From: a virus
DNA: 22,435 nt
Virus record (IMG/VR): IMGVR_UViG_3300045777_000025
Span: 1-22,435 of that record
Strand: one strand, 5' to 3'
Shown here: positions 6,837-15,100 of the stretch, one piece after another
Position numbering within the stretch: position 1 is the first letter of the stretch
How the letters are laid out: every line of letters starts with the position of its first letter
Notes under the pieces: model-generated
Seen by the model: the letters and a program-made list of their open reading frames with translations, nothing else
Database searches by the model: none
What the model was told of the DNA's origin: nothing
Made by a program: the position numbers and the translations under genes

Positions 6837-6944
6837 ACTCGCCACTGTAAGCACTGAACCGCCTCGATAGGCCAAGCAAGCGGCGCTTTCGATGGCCCAA
6901 GTCAGCTCTCACACCCCAATGTGAACGCTAATTAGGAGACCATC

Positions 6945-7994
6945 ATGGCCACCGCGATTACATCGTTTGGAGATATATCTCCGGCAGTTGCCGCCTATTC
7001 CGTCGTCCGCTTGCTCAAGCGCGCCCTTCCCTATCTGCACATCGAGAAGTTCGGCCAGACCTATCCGCTGCCGACCAATTCGACGCAGACCGCCAAGTTC
7101 CGTCGCTATTACATGATCGGCGCGACCGGCGCGGCTGGCCCGGACGCCATCGCCTCCGCCAATTTCAGCATCCCGGTGGCGATCACGCCGCTGGTTGAAG
7201 GCGTCACGCCGACGGGCTCGACCTTGACCAATCAGGACTATACGGTCCAGCTCTACCAGTACGGCGACTTCATGACGATGACCGACGTCATCGAGGACAC
7301 CCACACCGACCCGATCCTGCAGCAGATGACCGACATCCTCGGCGAGTCGGCGGCGTCGACGGTCGAGACCTTGCGCTTCAACGTGCTCAAGGCCGGCACC
7401 AATGTGTTCTACGCCAACGCCGTTGTGGGCCGGTCCTCGGTGATCACCACCATCGCGCTGGCCGATCAGCGGCGCGTCACGACCGGCCTGAACCGCCAGA
7501 ACGCCAAGAAGATCACCACGGTGGTCGCCTCGACGGCGGACTTCAACACCAAATCGGTCGAAGCCTCCTACATGGCGATCACCCACCCCGATCTGGAAAG
7601 CGACGTCCGTAACATGACTGGCTTCATCCCGGTCGCCAGCTATGGCCCGCACACTTCCCCGTTCGAGGGCGAGATCGGTTCGGTCGAGCAGGTCCGCTAC
7701 CTGACCTCCACCATCTTTGCTCCGTGGGCGGATGCCGGCGGCGCGAAGGGCGCGATGCGCTCCACCAGCGGCACCAGCGCCGACATCTATCCGGTTCTGT
7801 TCTTCGGCCGCGATGCCTTCGGCATCGTCCCGCTCAAGGGCAAATCTTCGATGACGCCAATGGTCGTCAACCCGAAGCCGGCCCCGGGCGATCCGCTCGG
7901 CCAGCGGGGCACAGTAGGTTGGAAGCTCTGGACCGCGACTGTCATCCTTCAGGATGCGTTCATGGCCCGTCTTGAGGTCGGAGCGACCGCGTAA
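6945..7994 (+). CDS. Major capsid protein, N4-gp56 family
   Basis: A 349-aa HK97-fold shell subunit, with ATG 6945 preceded by AGGAG at 6934-6938. The sequence follows the N4-gp56 capsid family as I know it: an N-terminal TSFGDISPAVAAYSVVRLLK, then LPYLHIEKFGQTYPLP and TAKFRRY, then TPLVEGVTPTGSTLT and YQYGDFMTMTDVIEDTHTDP. A long helix follows (GESAASTVETLRFNVLKAGT), and the C-terminal part has FGRDAFGIVPLKG and VGWKLWTATVILQDAFMARL. The length is typical and no frame defects are seen. It is the first gene of a block with its own promoter (6808-6836). It is followed by an inserted endonuclease gene rather than directly by its usual small partner gene. Confidence 0.95.
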   Translation: MATAITSFGDISPAVAAYSVVRLLKRALPYLHIEKFGQTYPLPTNSTQTAKFRRYYMIGATGAAGPDAIASANFSIPVAITPLVEGVTPTGSTLTNQDYTVQLYQYGDFMTMTDVIEDTHTDPILQQMTDILGESAASTVETLRFNVLKAGTNVFYANAVVGRSSVITTIALADQRRVTTGLNRQNAKKITTVVASTADFNTKSVEASYMAITHPDLESDVRNMTGFIPVASYGPHTSPFEGEIGSVEQVRYLTSTIFAPWADAGGAKGAMRSTSGTSADIYPVLFFGRDAFGIVPLKGKSSMTPMVVNPKPAPGDPLGQRGTVGWKLWTATVILQDAFMARLEVGATA

Positions 7995-8002
7995 GTCTGC
8001 TC

Positions 8003-8032
8003 TTGACGAGGTCAGGCAGTAGTGAATATAGT
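8003..8032 (+). promoter_or_regulatory. Promoter of the HNH endonuclease gene
   Basis: TTGACG at 8003-8008 and TATAGT at 8027-8032, each one mismatch from consensus, are separated by 18 nt. It lies 8 nt after the capsid stop codon. The predicted start is near 8039, immediately after the 5' arm (8031-8038) of the hairpin that covers the endonuclease ribosome binding site, so transcripts from this promoter would lack that arm. Confidence 0.6.
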
Positions 8033-8061
8033 CTCTCCCTGCTTCAAAGGCAAGGAGAGAC
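8031..8061 (+). promoter_or_regulatory. Hairpin sequestering the HNH gene ribosome binding site
   Basis: GTCTCTCC (8031-8038) pairs perfectly with GGAGAGAC (8054-8061). Inside are a C-A mismatch, a further 3-bp stem (8040-8042 with 8050-8052) and a 7-nt loop. The 3' arm contains the GGAG of the AAGGAG ribosome binding site (8052-8057), seven nt before ATG 8065. In mRNA read through from the capsid gene the site would be paired; in mRNA started near 8039 it would be free. Confidence 0.6.
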
Positions 8062-8064
8062 ACA

Positions 8065-8556
8065 ATGGACGCCCAATTAGTTCGTGAATTGTTCGCATAC
8101 GACCCAGAGACAGGTTTGCTACGGTGGCGAGTCAATATCTCAAAACACAAGGCAGGAGCGGTCGCTGGGACGCGGAGCAGCAGAGGGTACTTATCAGTCA
8201 GGTACGAGGGACGGTTTTATTTAGCGCATCGACTGGCTTTCCTCTGGATGGAGGGTCGCTGGCCGGAGCCTCAAATAGATCACCGGAACAAGAATATGGC
8301 TGATAATCGCTGGGGAAACCTGAGAGAGGCTACAGCATCTCAGAACGCAGCGAACAAGAGCATGTTGCCGGCGAACAAGGAGGGGGCAAAAGGGGTCGTC
8401 AAGGTTACTAGGTTCGGAGTGGCGAAGTTTGAGGCGCGTATCCGTGTGGACGGGAAGCAAATCCATCTAGGCCGGTTCGACACCAGACAGGAGGCTCACG
8501 CAGCCTACTGCAATGCAGCAGAGAAACATTTTGGCGTATTCGCCAGAACACACTAG
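8065..8556 (+). CDS. HNH endonuclease with C-terminal AP2 domain (free-standing homing type)
   Basis: A 163-aa protein. An HNH nuclease core spans about residues 50-95: YLAHRLAFLWMEGRWPEPQI gives the AHR motif, then DH at 72-73 and NRWGNLREATASQN with the second N and H-like positions. An AP2-like DNA-binding domain lies at about 108-158 (KFEARIRVDGKQIHLGRFDT, then EAHAAY). This domain pair is typical of mobile phage homing endonucleases, which cut genomes lacking the gene and promote its spread. Codon use is visibly less GC-rich than in the flanking genes, consistent with acquisition. It sits between capsid and the next structural gene without disrupting either: the capsid gene is complete, and its TAG stop overlaps the AGGAG site of the following gene. 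It has its own promoter and a ribosome-site hairpin. Not an intron, since no split gene is seen. Confidence 0.93.
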   Translation: MDAQLVRELFAYDPETGLLRWRVNISKHKAGAVAGTRSSRGYLSVRYEGRFYLAHRLAFLWMEGRWPEPQIDHRNKNMADNRWGNLREATASQNAANKSMLPANKEGAKGVVKVTRFGVAKFEARIRVDGKQIHLGRFDTRQEAHAAYCNAAEKHFGVFARTH

Positions 8557-8565
8557 GAGCCCACC

Positions 8566-8991
8566 ATGACCACCAATGGCATCGACGTCACGTTTCACGG
8601 GTCCTCGTTCCCGGCCACTTATATCGTCCCCGGAGCGCTGCAGGTGCTCGGCTTCACCTCCACGGCCAATCTGCTGATCGGCAACCCGCTGTTCAGCGAC
8701 GACGGCGACATCTCCGGCTACTTCACCGGAGCCGGCAATGTGGTCGACATCCCGGTTGGCACGGAGGTGGCCGCTGTCACCATTACGGATGTTACCGACA
8801 ACATCCGCTGGGACTGGTATCGCGGTATGGCGGCGACCAATACGATCAAGACGGTCGCGGCGGGCACCCGCACGGTCGACACGACCTCGGCGATCTCGGT
8901 CTCGACCGATCTTGCCGGCAACTCGACGATCACGCTGTCGGCGGCTCTCGCGGCCGCCAGCTCGCTGCTGATCTACGAGATCGAGGGTTAA
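8566..8991 (+). CDS. Virion protein after capsid, possible head decoration protein
   Basis: A 141-aa protein with ATG 8566 preceded by AGGAG at 8555-8559, which is formed by the endonuclease stop region. It is Thr/Ser/Ala/Gly-rich with alternating hydrophobics (SDDGDISGYFTGAGNVVDIP, RWDWYRGM, DLAGNSTITLSAALAAASSL), suggesting an all-beta structural protein. No cysteine or catalytic motif is seen. In phages a small beta-rich gene next to the capsid gene often encodes a decoration or stabilising protein; here that role is inferred only from position and composition. A terminator-like hairpin follows, closing the capsid block. Confidence 0.75.
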   Translation: MTTNGIDVTFHGSSFPATYIVPGALQVLGFTSTANLLIGNPLFSDDGDISGYFTGAGNVVDIPVGTEVAAVTITDVTDNIRWDWYRGMAATNTIKTVAAGTRTVDTTSAISVSTDLAGNSTITLSAALAAASSLLIYEIEG

Positions 8992-9019
8992 TCGGCTGGC
9001 CTCTCCAGCAGCCGGTTAA

Positions 9020-9060
9020 GGGCGGGGGGATGCCCCTGAAGGAATTGCCCCGCCCACCTT
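9020..9060 (+). terminator. Terminator-like hairpin after the capsid block
   Basis: GGGCGGGG (9020-9027) pairs with CCCCGCCC (9048-9055), followed by ACCTTTTA with four T. The 20-nt loop can form a competing small hairpin (GGGC 9020-9023 with GCCC 9032-9035). It also contains ATG 9030, which opens a 15-codon frame ending on the start codon of the next gene. The alternatives suggest attenuation, but the T-run is short. Confidence 0.45.
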
Positions 9061-9073
9061 TTAGGAGAAGGAC

Positions 9074-9316
9074 ATGAGCGTGCGGATCGAACGAGCGACC
9101 AACGGCTACATCATCCATGCCCGCGATCCCAAGATCGAGGCGGAGAACCGTAAGCCGAAAACGCCATACCGTGACTCACAGGTCGACATCCTGTGCAAGA
9201 CAACCAATGAAGTTATGTCGTGGTTGAAGAAGAACCTCGACAAGGCCATGCCGGCGGACAAGTCGTATGATACGGCTTTCGCTGCGGCGTCAGTGGAGAG
9301 CGACGATGACAAGTGA
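9074..9316 (+). CDS. Small hypothetical protein
   Basis: An 80-aa protein with ATG 9074 and a TAGGAGAAGG ribosome site directly upstream. The sequence is MSVRIERATNGYIIHARDPK, then VDILCKTTNEVMSWLKKNLD, ending in an acidic ESDDDK. It resembles a short beta strand pair plus helix, but no family can be named. It overlaps the next gene by 11 nt, so the two are probably co-translated. It lies between capsid and tail-adaptor genes, so it may be a virion or assembly factor; this is not shown. Confidence 0.75.
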   Translation: MSVRIERATNGYIIHARDPKIEAENRKPKTPYRDSQVDILCKTTNEVMSWLKKNLDKAMPADKSYDTAFAAASVESDDDK

Positions 9317-9644
9317 CACCAATCTTGAGGAACTGGAGAGCAACCTGATCGAGGCTCCCGAACCCGCCAAAGTCTTCAAAAAGAAGGCCGCTCCCGAGGC
9401 CATCGCCAAGAACACCGTCCGCATCGTGCTGGAGGAGAATGATGACATTCCCCCCACCGGGTTGTTTCTTGGCCATAACGGCAACGGCTACCGGCTGCGG
9501 CCGGGCATGGAGGTTGACATTCCCTTGCATTTGAAGGAAATTCTGGACCACTCCGTGATCACGGTGCCGCAGGTCGACCCGACCACCAAGCAAGTCACCG
9601 GCTGGCGATCCAGACAGAAGTACGCCTACCGCGTGGTGACCTGA
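9306..9644 (+). CDS. Conserved-looking small structural-region protein
   Basis: A 112-aa protein starting at ATG 9306. That start is chosen over upstream in-frame starts because it gives an 11-nt overlap with the previous gene and has GGAG at 9296-9299. The N-terminal 40 residues are charged and probably disordered (EELESNLIEAPEPAKVFKKK). The rest is compact: EENDDIPPTGLFLGHNGNGY, RLRPGMEVDIPLHLKEILD, then VPQVDPTTKQVTGWRSR and YAYRVV. I recall the pattern of ENDxIPPTGxFxGxNGxxY followed by PxVDPxTxxVxG from other podovirus structural clusters, where its function is unknown. It probably belongs to the head-tail region. Confidence 0.78.
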   Translation: MTSDTNLEELESNLIEAPEPAKVFKKKAAPEAIAKNTVRIVLEENDDIPPTGLFLGHNGNGYRLRPGMEVDIPLHLKEILDHSVITVPQVDPTTKQVTGWRSRQKYAYRVVT

Positions 9645-9656
9645 CAGGAGGCGGAT

Positions 9657-10430
9657 GTGACCCTAGGTGAGTTGCTGACGGAACTTAGGGAAAACATCTT
9701 GTACGATCGCAGCGATTTGATCGCTGGTCCGTCGGATCGTTTATGGTCCGACGAGACACTTATTCGGTATATTTCGCAGGCCTATTACCGCTTCGCCACC
9801 GAAGCGATGTGCTTGCGGGATAACGTCACGCCGCAGTACACCCAGTTCACGACCATCCCTATTGTCGATCAGTACGTTCTCGATCCAGCGGTGATGGCGG
9901 TCATCTCTTTGCAGCGGGACGGCGATCGCGGCGACATGGTCCGCGCCGGCCACGCCGAGTTCAACACCGGCTTCCGCCCGGACCCCTACTTCTTCGATCC
10001 GAACTCCATCGCGGTGCTCCCCCCCGGCAGACCGCAGGCGTTCTCGACCGATGAAGGGCTGGCGGAGACGGACGATGGCGCTGTCTCCGCTATCACCTTG
10101 CGCCTGTTCCCCAAGCCCTCGGCGGATTATGCCCCGCACCTCTACAAGATGCGTGTCGTTCGGATGCCGTCGGGACCGCTGACCGAGCTGACCGATGTCC
10201 CTGAGCTGCCGGAGCGTCATCATCTGGAGATGTTGGACTGGGCGGCCTATCTGGCCTTGCGCATTGTCGACCATGATCTGGGCGACCCGGCGCGGGCGCA
10301 GGAGTTCAAGGCGTCGTTCGAGGATGCTGCGCACAAGGCGCGGCTGCTCGCGCTGCGCAAGATGTTCACGCCACTTCAGCACGGCTTCGGCCGGAGTGGA
10401 TGGAGCTGGGGAGACAATAATGGGCTCTAA
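9657..10430 (+). CDS. Head-to-tail adaptor protein (tail-tube-A-like, DUF6682 style)
   Basis: A 257-aa protein with GTG 9657 five nt after a perfect AGGAGG (9646-9651), which decides this start. The N-terminal helices (TLGELLTELRENILYDRSDL, then WSDETLIRYISQAYYRFATE) and the C-terminal helical DWAAYLALRIVDHDLGDPAR and FEDAAHKARLLALRKM are typical of phage adaptor proteins that attach below the portal. The middle (VDQYVLDPAVMAVISLQRDG) is the beta-rich insertion region. Such proteins form a ring between portal and tail nozzle. The position after capsid genes and before the internal and tail proteins agrees. It overlaps the next gene by 11 nt. A closely similar alternative is a generic head completion protein. 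Confidence 0.78.
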   Translation: MTLGELLTELRENILYDRSDLIAGPSDRLWSDETLIRYISQAYYRFATEAMCLRDNVTPQYTQFTTIPIVDQYVLDPAVMAVISLQRDGDRGDMVRAGHAEFNTGFRPDPYFFDPNSIAVLPPGRPQAFSTDEGLAETDDGAVSAITLRLFPKPSADYAPHLYKMRVVRMPSGPLTELTDVPELPERHHLEMLDWAAYLALRIVDHDLGDPARAQEFKASFEDAAHKARLLALRKMFTPLQHGFGRSGWSWGDNNGL

Positions 10431-12129
10431 TGTCGTCCAGTCGGTGATCGACTCCATGCGGGGCGTGTACCCCGGGCAGCTGCCCCCGGGGGCTAACGGC
10501 TTACAGCCTCCGCAAGGTCCTGCAGGTCAGGCTATCGCATCCCAGACGCCGCTGCTGCAGGTGAACTCCATCGACAACATGCCGGGCATGTCTCCCGGGG
10601 CGGCTCCTCGCGGTCTCGCCGGCTATCCCGGGCAGATGGCTCCGCCAGTTAGCTTTGCGCAGCAGCCTGTTCAATTTCCTGCAGCGGCTCCCGGGCCTGC
10701 GCCCGGCACTTTCGGCTACGCGCGCGATCGTGCATTTGAGCAAGCTGGAGGTGAGTCCGGGCAAGGGAATTATGCGGCTGCTGCAGGCAGCGCGCTGAGA
10801 GGCGTTGGAGCGGCAATTCCTGCTGCTGCGGTGAGCGCATATCAGTCCGTAGCTGACTCGGCCACCAGACCCATCCCCCAGCGACATGACCCGCTTGTGC
10901 CCATCGCGCAGGAGTTTTGGCGAGGCTTGACTGGCGCGCAGACGGCGTCCCCGGGGCAACCTGCTCCAACCAACGCTGATGTCGTGATGGACGCTATTAA
11001 GGCGACGCCACGGTCTTTTGGAGACCCAGCGCCCTATTCCCCGCTTTCTCCCGGGAACAGTCTCAATAATACACAGACTATTTATCAGCCGGGCTTTGTG
11101 CATGATCGCCAGAGACAGTACGAGGCATCGCGGGCGTCCGAGATGGACAATAGCGGAGATTTCCGACCGCTAGATGCCTGGACCACCACAAGACCTGTTG
11201 TGCAGGATGCCCGAGCTGCGCCGGGAGGTCCCGTGCCTTCTTCGCAGGATATGTTTGCGGCTCCTCAGGCAGGTGCGGGAGGCCCCCTTTACAATAGCGC
11301 ACAAGTAAAGCCTCCAAGCCCTATGTTCCCAAACCCTTGGGCAGAAGGATACTCCCCTTATAAATCAGGAGCCCCGACCGGGCGCGACCCATTCGACAGG
11401 GTTGAGGGGCAGAGTGCGTCACCAAGCGAACGCGCGTATGTCGAGAAAAATGGGCTTCCCATGGGCACGATAGTTGCCGCACTGGGAGGCCAGCAGCATC
11501 AGGGCGTGCCCGGGCAGCGTCAGGACCCTTACAGTGGAAAGTGGTACACCCCCGGAGAGGTCAAGAGCATCGGACCTCAAGGTATGACCATGTGGTCCCC
11601 TGCTGAGATGCAGCGCCTTGGTAAAATGGGTAACCCCCAGATTGGCGGTGCGCTACTGCCTCCACAAGGCGGGGGGCAGCAGCGCACAGTCGCACAGCAA
11701 GCTGTAGCCGCGCAGCAGCCCATGTCCGACAGGGAGGCGTTCCTGCAGACCTTGCCGCCTCAACTCTCCGGCCTGATCAGGACGGGGCACTTCTCGCGTG
11801 ACCAAGTCGCGCATATGGTCGGGTCATTCGCTCCGCAGATGACACAGGCTGCGGACCCGGTGCATCAAGCCAAGGGGCTCTCGACGGATATTCTAAGAGG
11901 GCAGGTTGACCTAGCTATGCACGGGGTTTCCGAGGACAAGAACGGAGATGTCGTCGTCGATCCGAGGACCCTGCAGCTCCCGGCGGATCAGCTCAAGGCG
12001 CTCGGTGCTGACCCGGCCAACGGAGATGTTGCCCAGCAACTGATCTACCAGTACAACGTGCGTAAACATGCCAACTCACAACTAGGCACATTCTTCAACA
12101 GCCTTCTTTCTCTGACGGACCATAAGTAA
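10420..12129 (+). CDS. Large disordered virion-associated protein of unknown function
   Basis: A 569-aa protein starting at ATG 10420 with GGGGAGA at 10408-10414. The in-frame extension back to 10195 lies inside the adaptor gene and is rejected. Residues 1-440 are rich in Pro, Gly, Gln, Ala and Ser with repeated PGQ-type turns (PGQLPPGANG, PGMSPGAAPRG, PGQMAPP), so mostly disordered. The C-terminal about 110 residues look folded: DREAFLQTLPPQLSGLIRTG, QVAHMVGSFAPQM, DLAMHGVSEDKNGDVVVDPR, QQLIYQYNVRKHANSQLGTF. No enzyme motif is seen. Codons are more mixed than in the flanking genes. It precedes the 2223-aa polyvalent protein by one nucleotide, and both could be internal proteins ejected with the DNA, as for internal core proteins of other podoviruses. 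That is inference. Confidence 0.78.
   Translation: MGSNVVQSVIDSMRGVYPGQLPPGANGLQPPQGPAGQAIASQTPLLQVNSIDNMPGMSPGAAPRGLAGYPGQMAPPVSFAQQPVQFPAAAPGPAPGTFGYARDRAFEQAGGESGQGNYAAAAGSALRGVGAAIPAAAVSAYQSVADSATRPIPQRHDPLVPIAQEFWRGLTGAQTASPGQPAPTNADVVMDAIKATPRSFGDPAPYSPLSPGNSLNNTQTIYQPGFVHDRQRQYEASRASEMDNSGDFRPLDAWTTTRPVVQDARAAPGGPVPSSQDMFAAPQAGAGGPLYNSAQVKPPSPMFPNPWAEGYSPYKSGAPTGRDPFDRVEGQSASPSERAYVEKNGLPMGTIVAALGGQQHQGVPGQRQDPYSGKWYTPGEVKSIGPQGMTMWSPAEMQRLGKMGNPQIGGALLPPQGGGQQRTVAQQAVAAQQPMSDREAFLQTLPPQLSGLIRTGHFSRDQVAHMVGSFAPQMTQAADPVHQAKGLSTDILRGQVDLAMHGVSEDKNGDVVVDPRTLQLPADQLKALGADPANGDVAQQLIYQYNVRKHANSQLGTFFNSLLSLTDHK
10470..10491 (+). repeat. Near-perfect CCCGGG palindrome early in the 569-aa gene
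   Basis: CCCCGGGC and GCCC-C-CGGGG flank AGCT, giving a very stable stem with a single bulged C, centred about 60 nt into the coding sequence. Several more CCCGGG hexamers follow within the next 600 bp. It may simply reflect Pro-Gly codons (CCC GGG), but the extended symmetry is unusual. Confidence 0.4.
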
Positions 12130-12130
12130 A

Positions 12131-15100
12131 ATGGCTGGTTTTGACGCCAACTTCTTCAACTCGCTGCCGAAGATGGCCCCTCCTCCCCCTGAGCCGGCGA
12201 TGGGCTCAAACCCGTTGGTCGCGGGCCTTTCCTCTGGCGTGCTCGGGCTCGGGGGCTCGTTGGCAGGTTTCGGCGGCGCGGTTGGCCGCGCGACCGGCAT
12301 CACTCCACTGGCCGAAGGCGGCGAGGACTGGGCTCGAAGGCTCGGCGCGGCGTCAGAGGCGGCCGGTTTGCCGCAGTACGAGTTCGGTGGTGGACCGGAT
12401 CACTCCGGCAGCCCGTGGTCAGTCCCCGGCATGGGGTATCAGGTCGCCAAGGCGGTTCCGACACTGGCGGCGTTCATGGCGGGCGGCGCGGCTCTGGCTC
12501 CGGCTAAGGCCCCTGCGGCTCTGGCGGCTCTCGGGCGTGTTGTGCCGAGGCTCTTGGGCGGCGCAGGCGGCGCGGTTGGAGAAGTTGCGGAAGCGGCCGG
12601 CTCAGAATGGGCTCGACATCTGATCGGCGGCGGGCTGGCTGGCTATCCGCTTATGGCCGGCGGCGCTTATCAGGAGCAGTTGGCCAACGGAGGCCCTGAT
12701 CAAGGCAAGGCGGCGCTGGCGCTGGGCGTCGGCGTTCCTGAGGCGGCGGTCGGCGCGATCATGCCGACGCAGTTGCGTGGTCTGGCGGAGAAAGGGCTTG
12801 CTGGAGGCATTACCAAGCGTGTGCTGACCGGCGGCGCGGCGGCCGGCGCGACCAATATGCTGCAGGCGGGCGTCCAGACGGCGCTCAATCAGCCGTTCGC
12901 CGACCCCACCACCCCATTCGCGGATCGTGCCAAGGAGATCGTCAAGTCCGCCCTGCTCGGCGGCGCGATCGGCGGCCTGTTCGGCGGTGCTGGCGGCGCG
13001 CTCGGCGGAAACAAGCCTCACGGGATGGATACGCCTGTTCCGCCGGAGCAGCCTGCAGGCGCGCCTGCTCAGGCCCCTGAAGTCCCTGCTGAAGGTCCTC
13101 CGGGGTTCCAGCAGCGCCGGTGGGATGACGCCACGATCGGGAACCAAGAGGCTCCTCTTCCGCCGACGCCGACCCCTCTCGACCCGGGCCTGCCGTTCCA
13201 GCAGCGCCGGATGGGTGAGGCTGAAGTGCTGCCCGGCGCGCCGGTTTATACGCCTCCCGAGCCTCCTCGGCAGTTGACCTACCAGCCGCCCGGTGCGGAA
13301 CGTGGGTTTGTCAGTCCACAGGGTGATGTCTGGCCGAGCCTTGGGGTCTACGATCAGCGCAATCAGGCTCCGGTGGGCTATCAGAACGAACTCTTCGGCC
13401 AGCCGCTGCAGGAGCCGTTGCCGCCGGCAGGCGTGCCTCAGGATCGTCCGGGGTATGTCGGGCCGCAGGCTCCCGGTTTCGACACCGCGGGAGAGGCTCC
13501 CGCGCCTTTGCCGGTTCAGGCGAACCCGGAGGTCGTCAAGGGACAGCTGAGGGAGGTACTCAAAGGCGCAAACGTCAAGCCGACGCAGGTTGTCGGGAAT
13601 ATTGCCAAGGAAGCGGTCGTCCTGATGCAGGCCGACCCGACATTGTCGCACGACCAAGCGTGGGTCGAGGCGGTGCGGAACCGCATCCAGAGCGGCGGAG
13701 CCAAGGGCTACAACCCTGTGGTCGAGGCATTGGCCTTGAAGTCCGGCATCATTGACAAGAGCGGACAGGTTATTGAGCAGCCAAGGGAGGCCAAGAATGC
13801 CGCTGAAGTCAGAGGCCCAGAGACGATGGCTACGGGAGAACCGGCCAGACCTGTCGACGGAGTTCGAGAAGGCAACACCGTCGGGAACGAAACTCCCCGA
13901 CCGGGTCCTGAAGAAATCCCCGCCCAAGCACCTGTCGAAGGCGCAGCCGAAACACCAGCACCTGTCCAAGAAGCCACCACACCGACCGCAGGGCCGGTAG
14001 AGGACCGCATCAAGCAGGCGTTCTACAAGCTCGCCGGGCAGCCGGCGCAGGATAACGTGCGGCTCAGCGCGCTCCGTAAGGAGTTGAGCGACATCCCGCG
14101 TGCCGATCTGGATGCCGCGCTCTGGTCCATGCGGGAGAACAAGACCGCGCAGCTGATGAACCTTGACAATCCTTCTGATATCAAGAAGGAGGGGGATGCA
14201 GCGCTGAGCAACCCTAACCCCAAGAGGACAGACAAATTCCACCTTCTGTGGATCGACCCGGCGACGGAGGCGGCCAAGGAGGCCCCCGCACCGACCGCAG
14301 GGCCGGTAGAGCGCCCCAAGGGCACACTTGGGCTCAAGGATGGCAAGGTCGCGGCGGTAGGGACGCCTGAGGCCCCCAAGCCTCCCGAGCCCCCGGCCGC
14401 CGGGACTGTGGATGGCGGCATTCCGTTCATGATCACCGCCAAGATGAAGGCGGAGATGCGGGCGCGTGGGAAGACGGCGGACGAGATCAAACACATGACG
14501 CCGGCGCAGGCGCATGAGTTTCTGAACTCTGCTCCTGAAGCTCCCAAACCTCCTGAGGCTCCCAAGCCCACTGAGCTGCCGGCGCAGACCGACGAGGACT
14601 CCTCCAGAGGCCGTAATCCTACGTTGAGCAGCAATGACGCCATCCTTGCGGCCAATGCGCAGGAGGCGGAGGGCATCCGAGATAATGCGCAGTTCGGGCA
14701 GACCATTGATGCTCTGGGGAAGCAGAACATACGCTCCCAAGCACTGGGGAGAGACATATACAAGCCACTGGTGAACCCCGCTGCGGCGCGTGCGGCGGGG
14801 GCCGGGTCGGGCGTGGTAGAGACCGTTCCGCACACGACAGCTCCTGTCGAAACCGCTAAGACTTCTCTCGTCGCTCCGGCCCTCAAGAAAGGTGGGTCGC
14901 CGCTTTCGATTGAGGAGTTTCTGGCTCATCGTCGTGATGACAAGCAGTACAGCCGATCGGCTGCTGGCGTCGAGGAGACCGCCCCGGATCAGGGAGTGAT
15001 CGACACGGTGCAGGCCGGCGGCGACATCCAGCATGTGCTGGCCCACATTGCCAACACCAGTCCAGATCGAGACCAGTCCCAGATTGCCGCGCGGCTGTTC

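Noticed and set aside
7995-8556. Self-splicing intron in the capsid gene carrying the HNH gene
   Set aside because: The capsid gene is complete with its own stop before the HNH gene and the next gene has its own start, so the endonuclease is free-standing.
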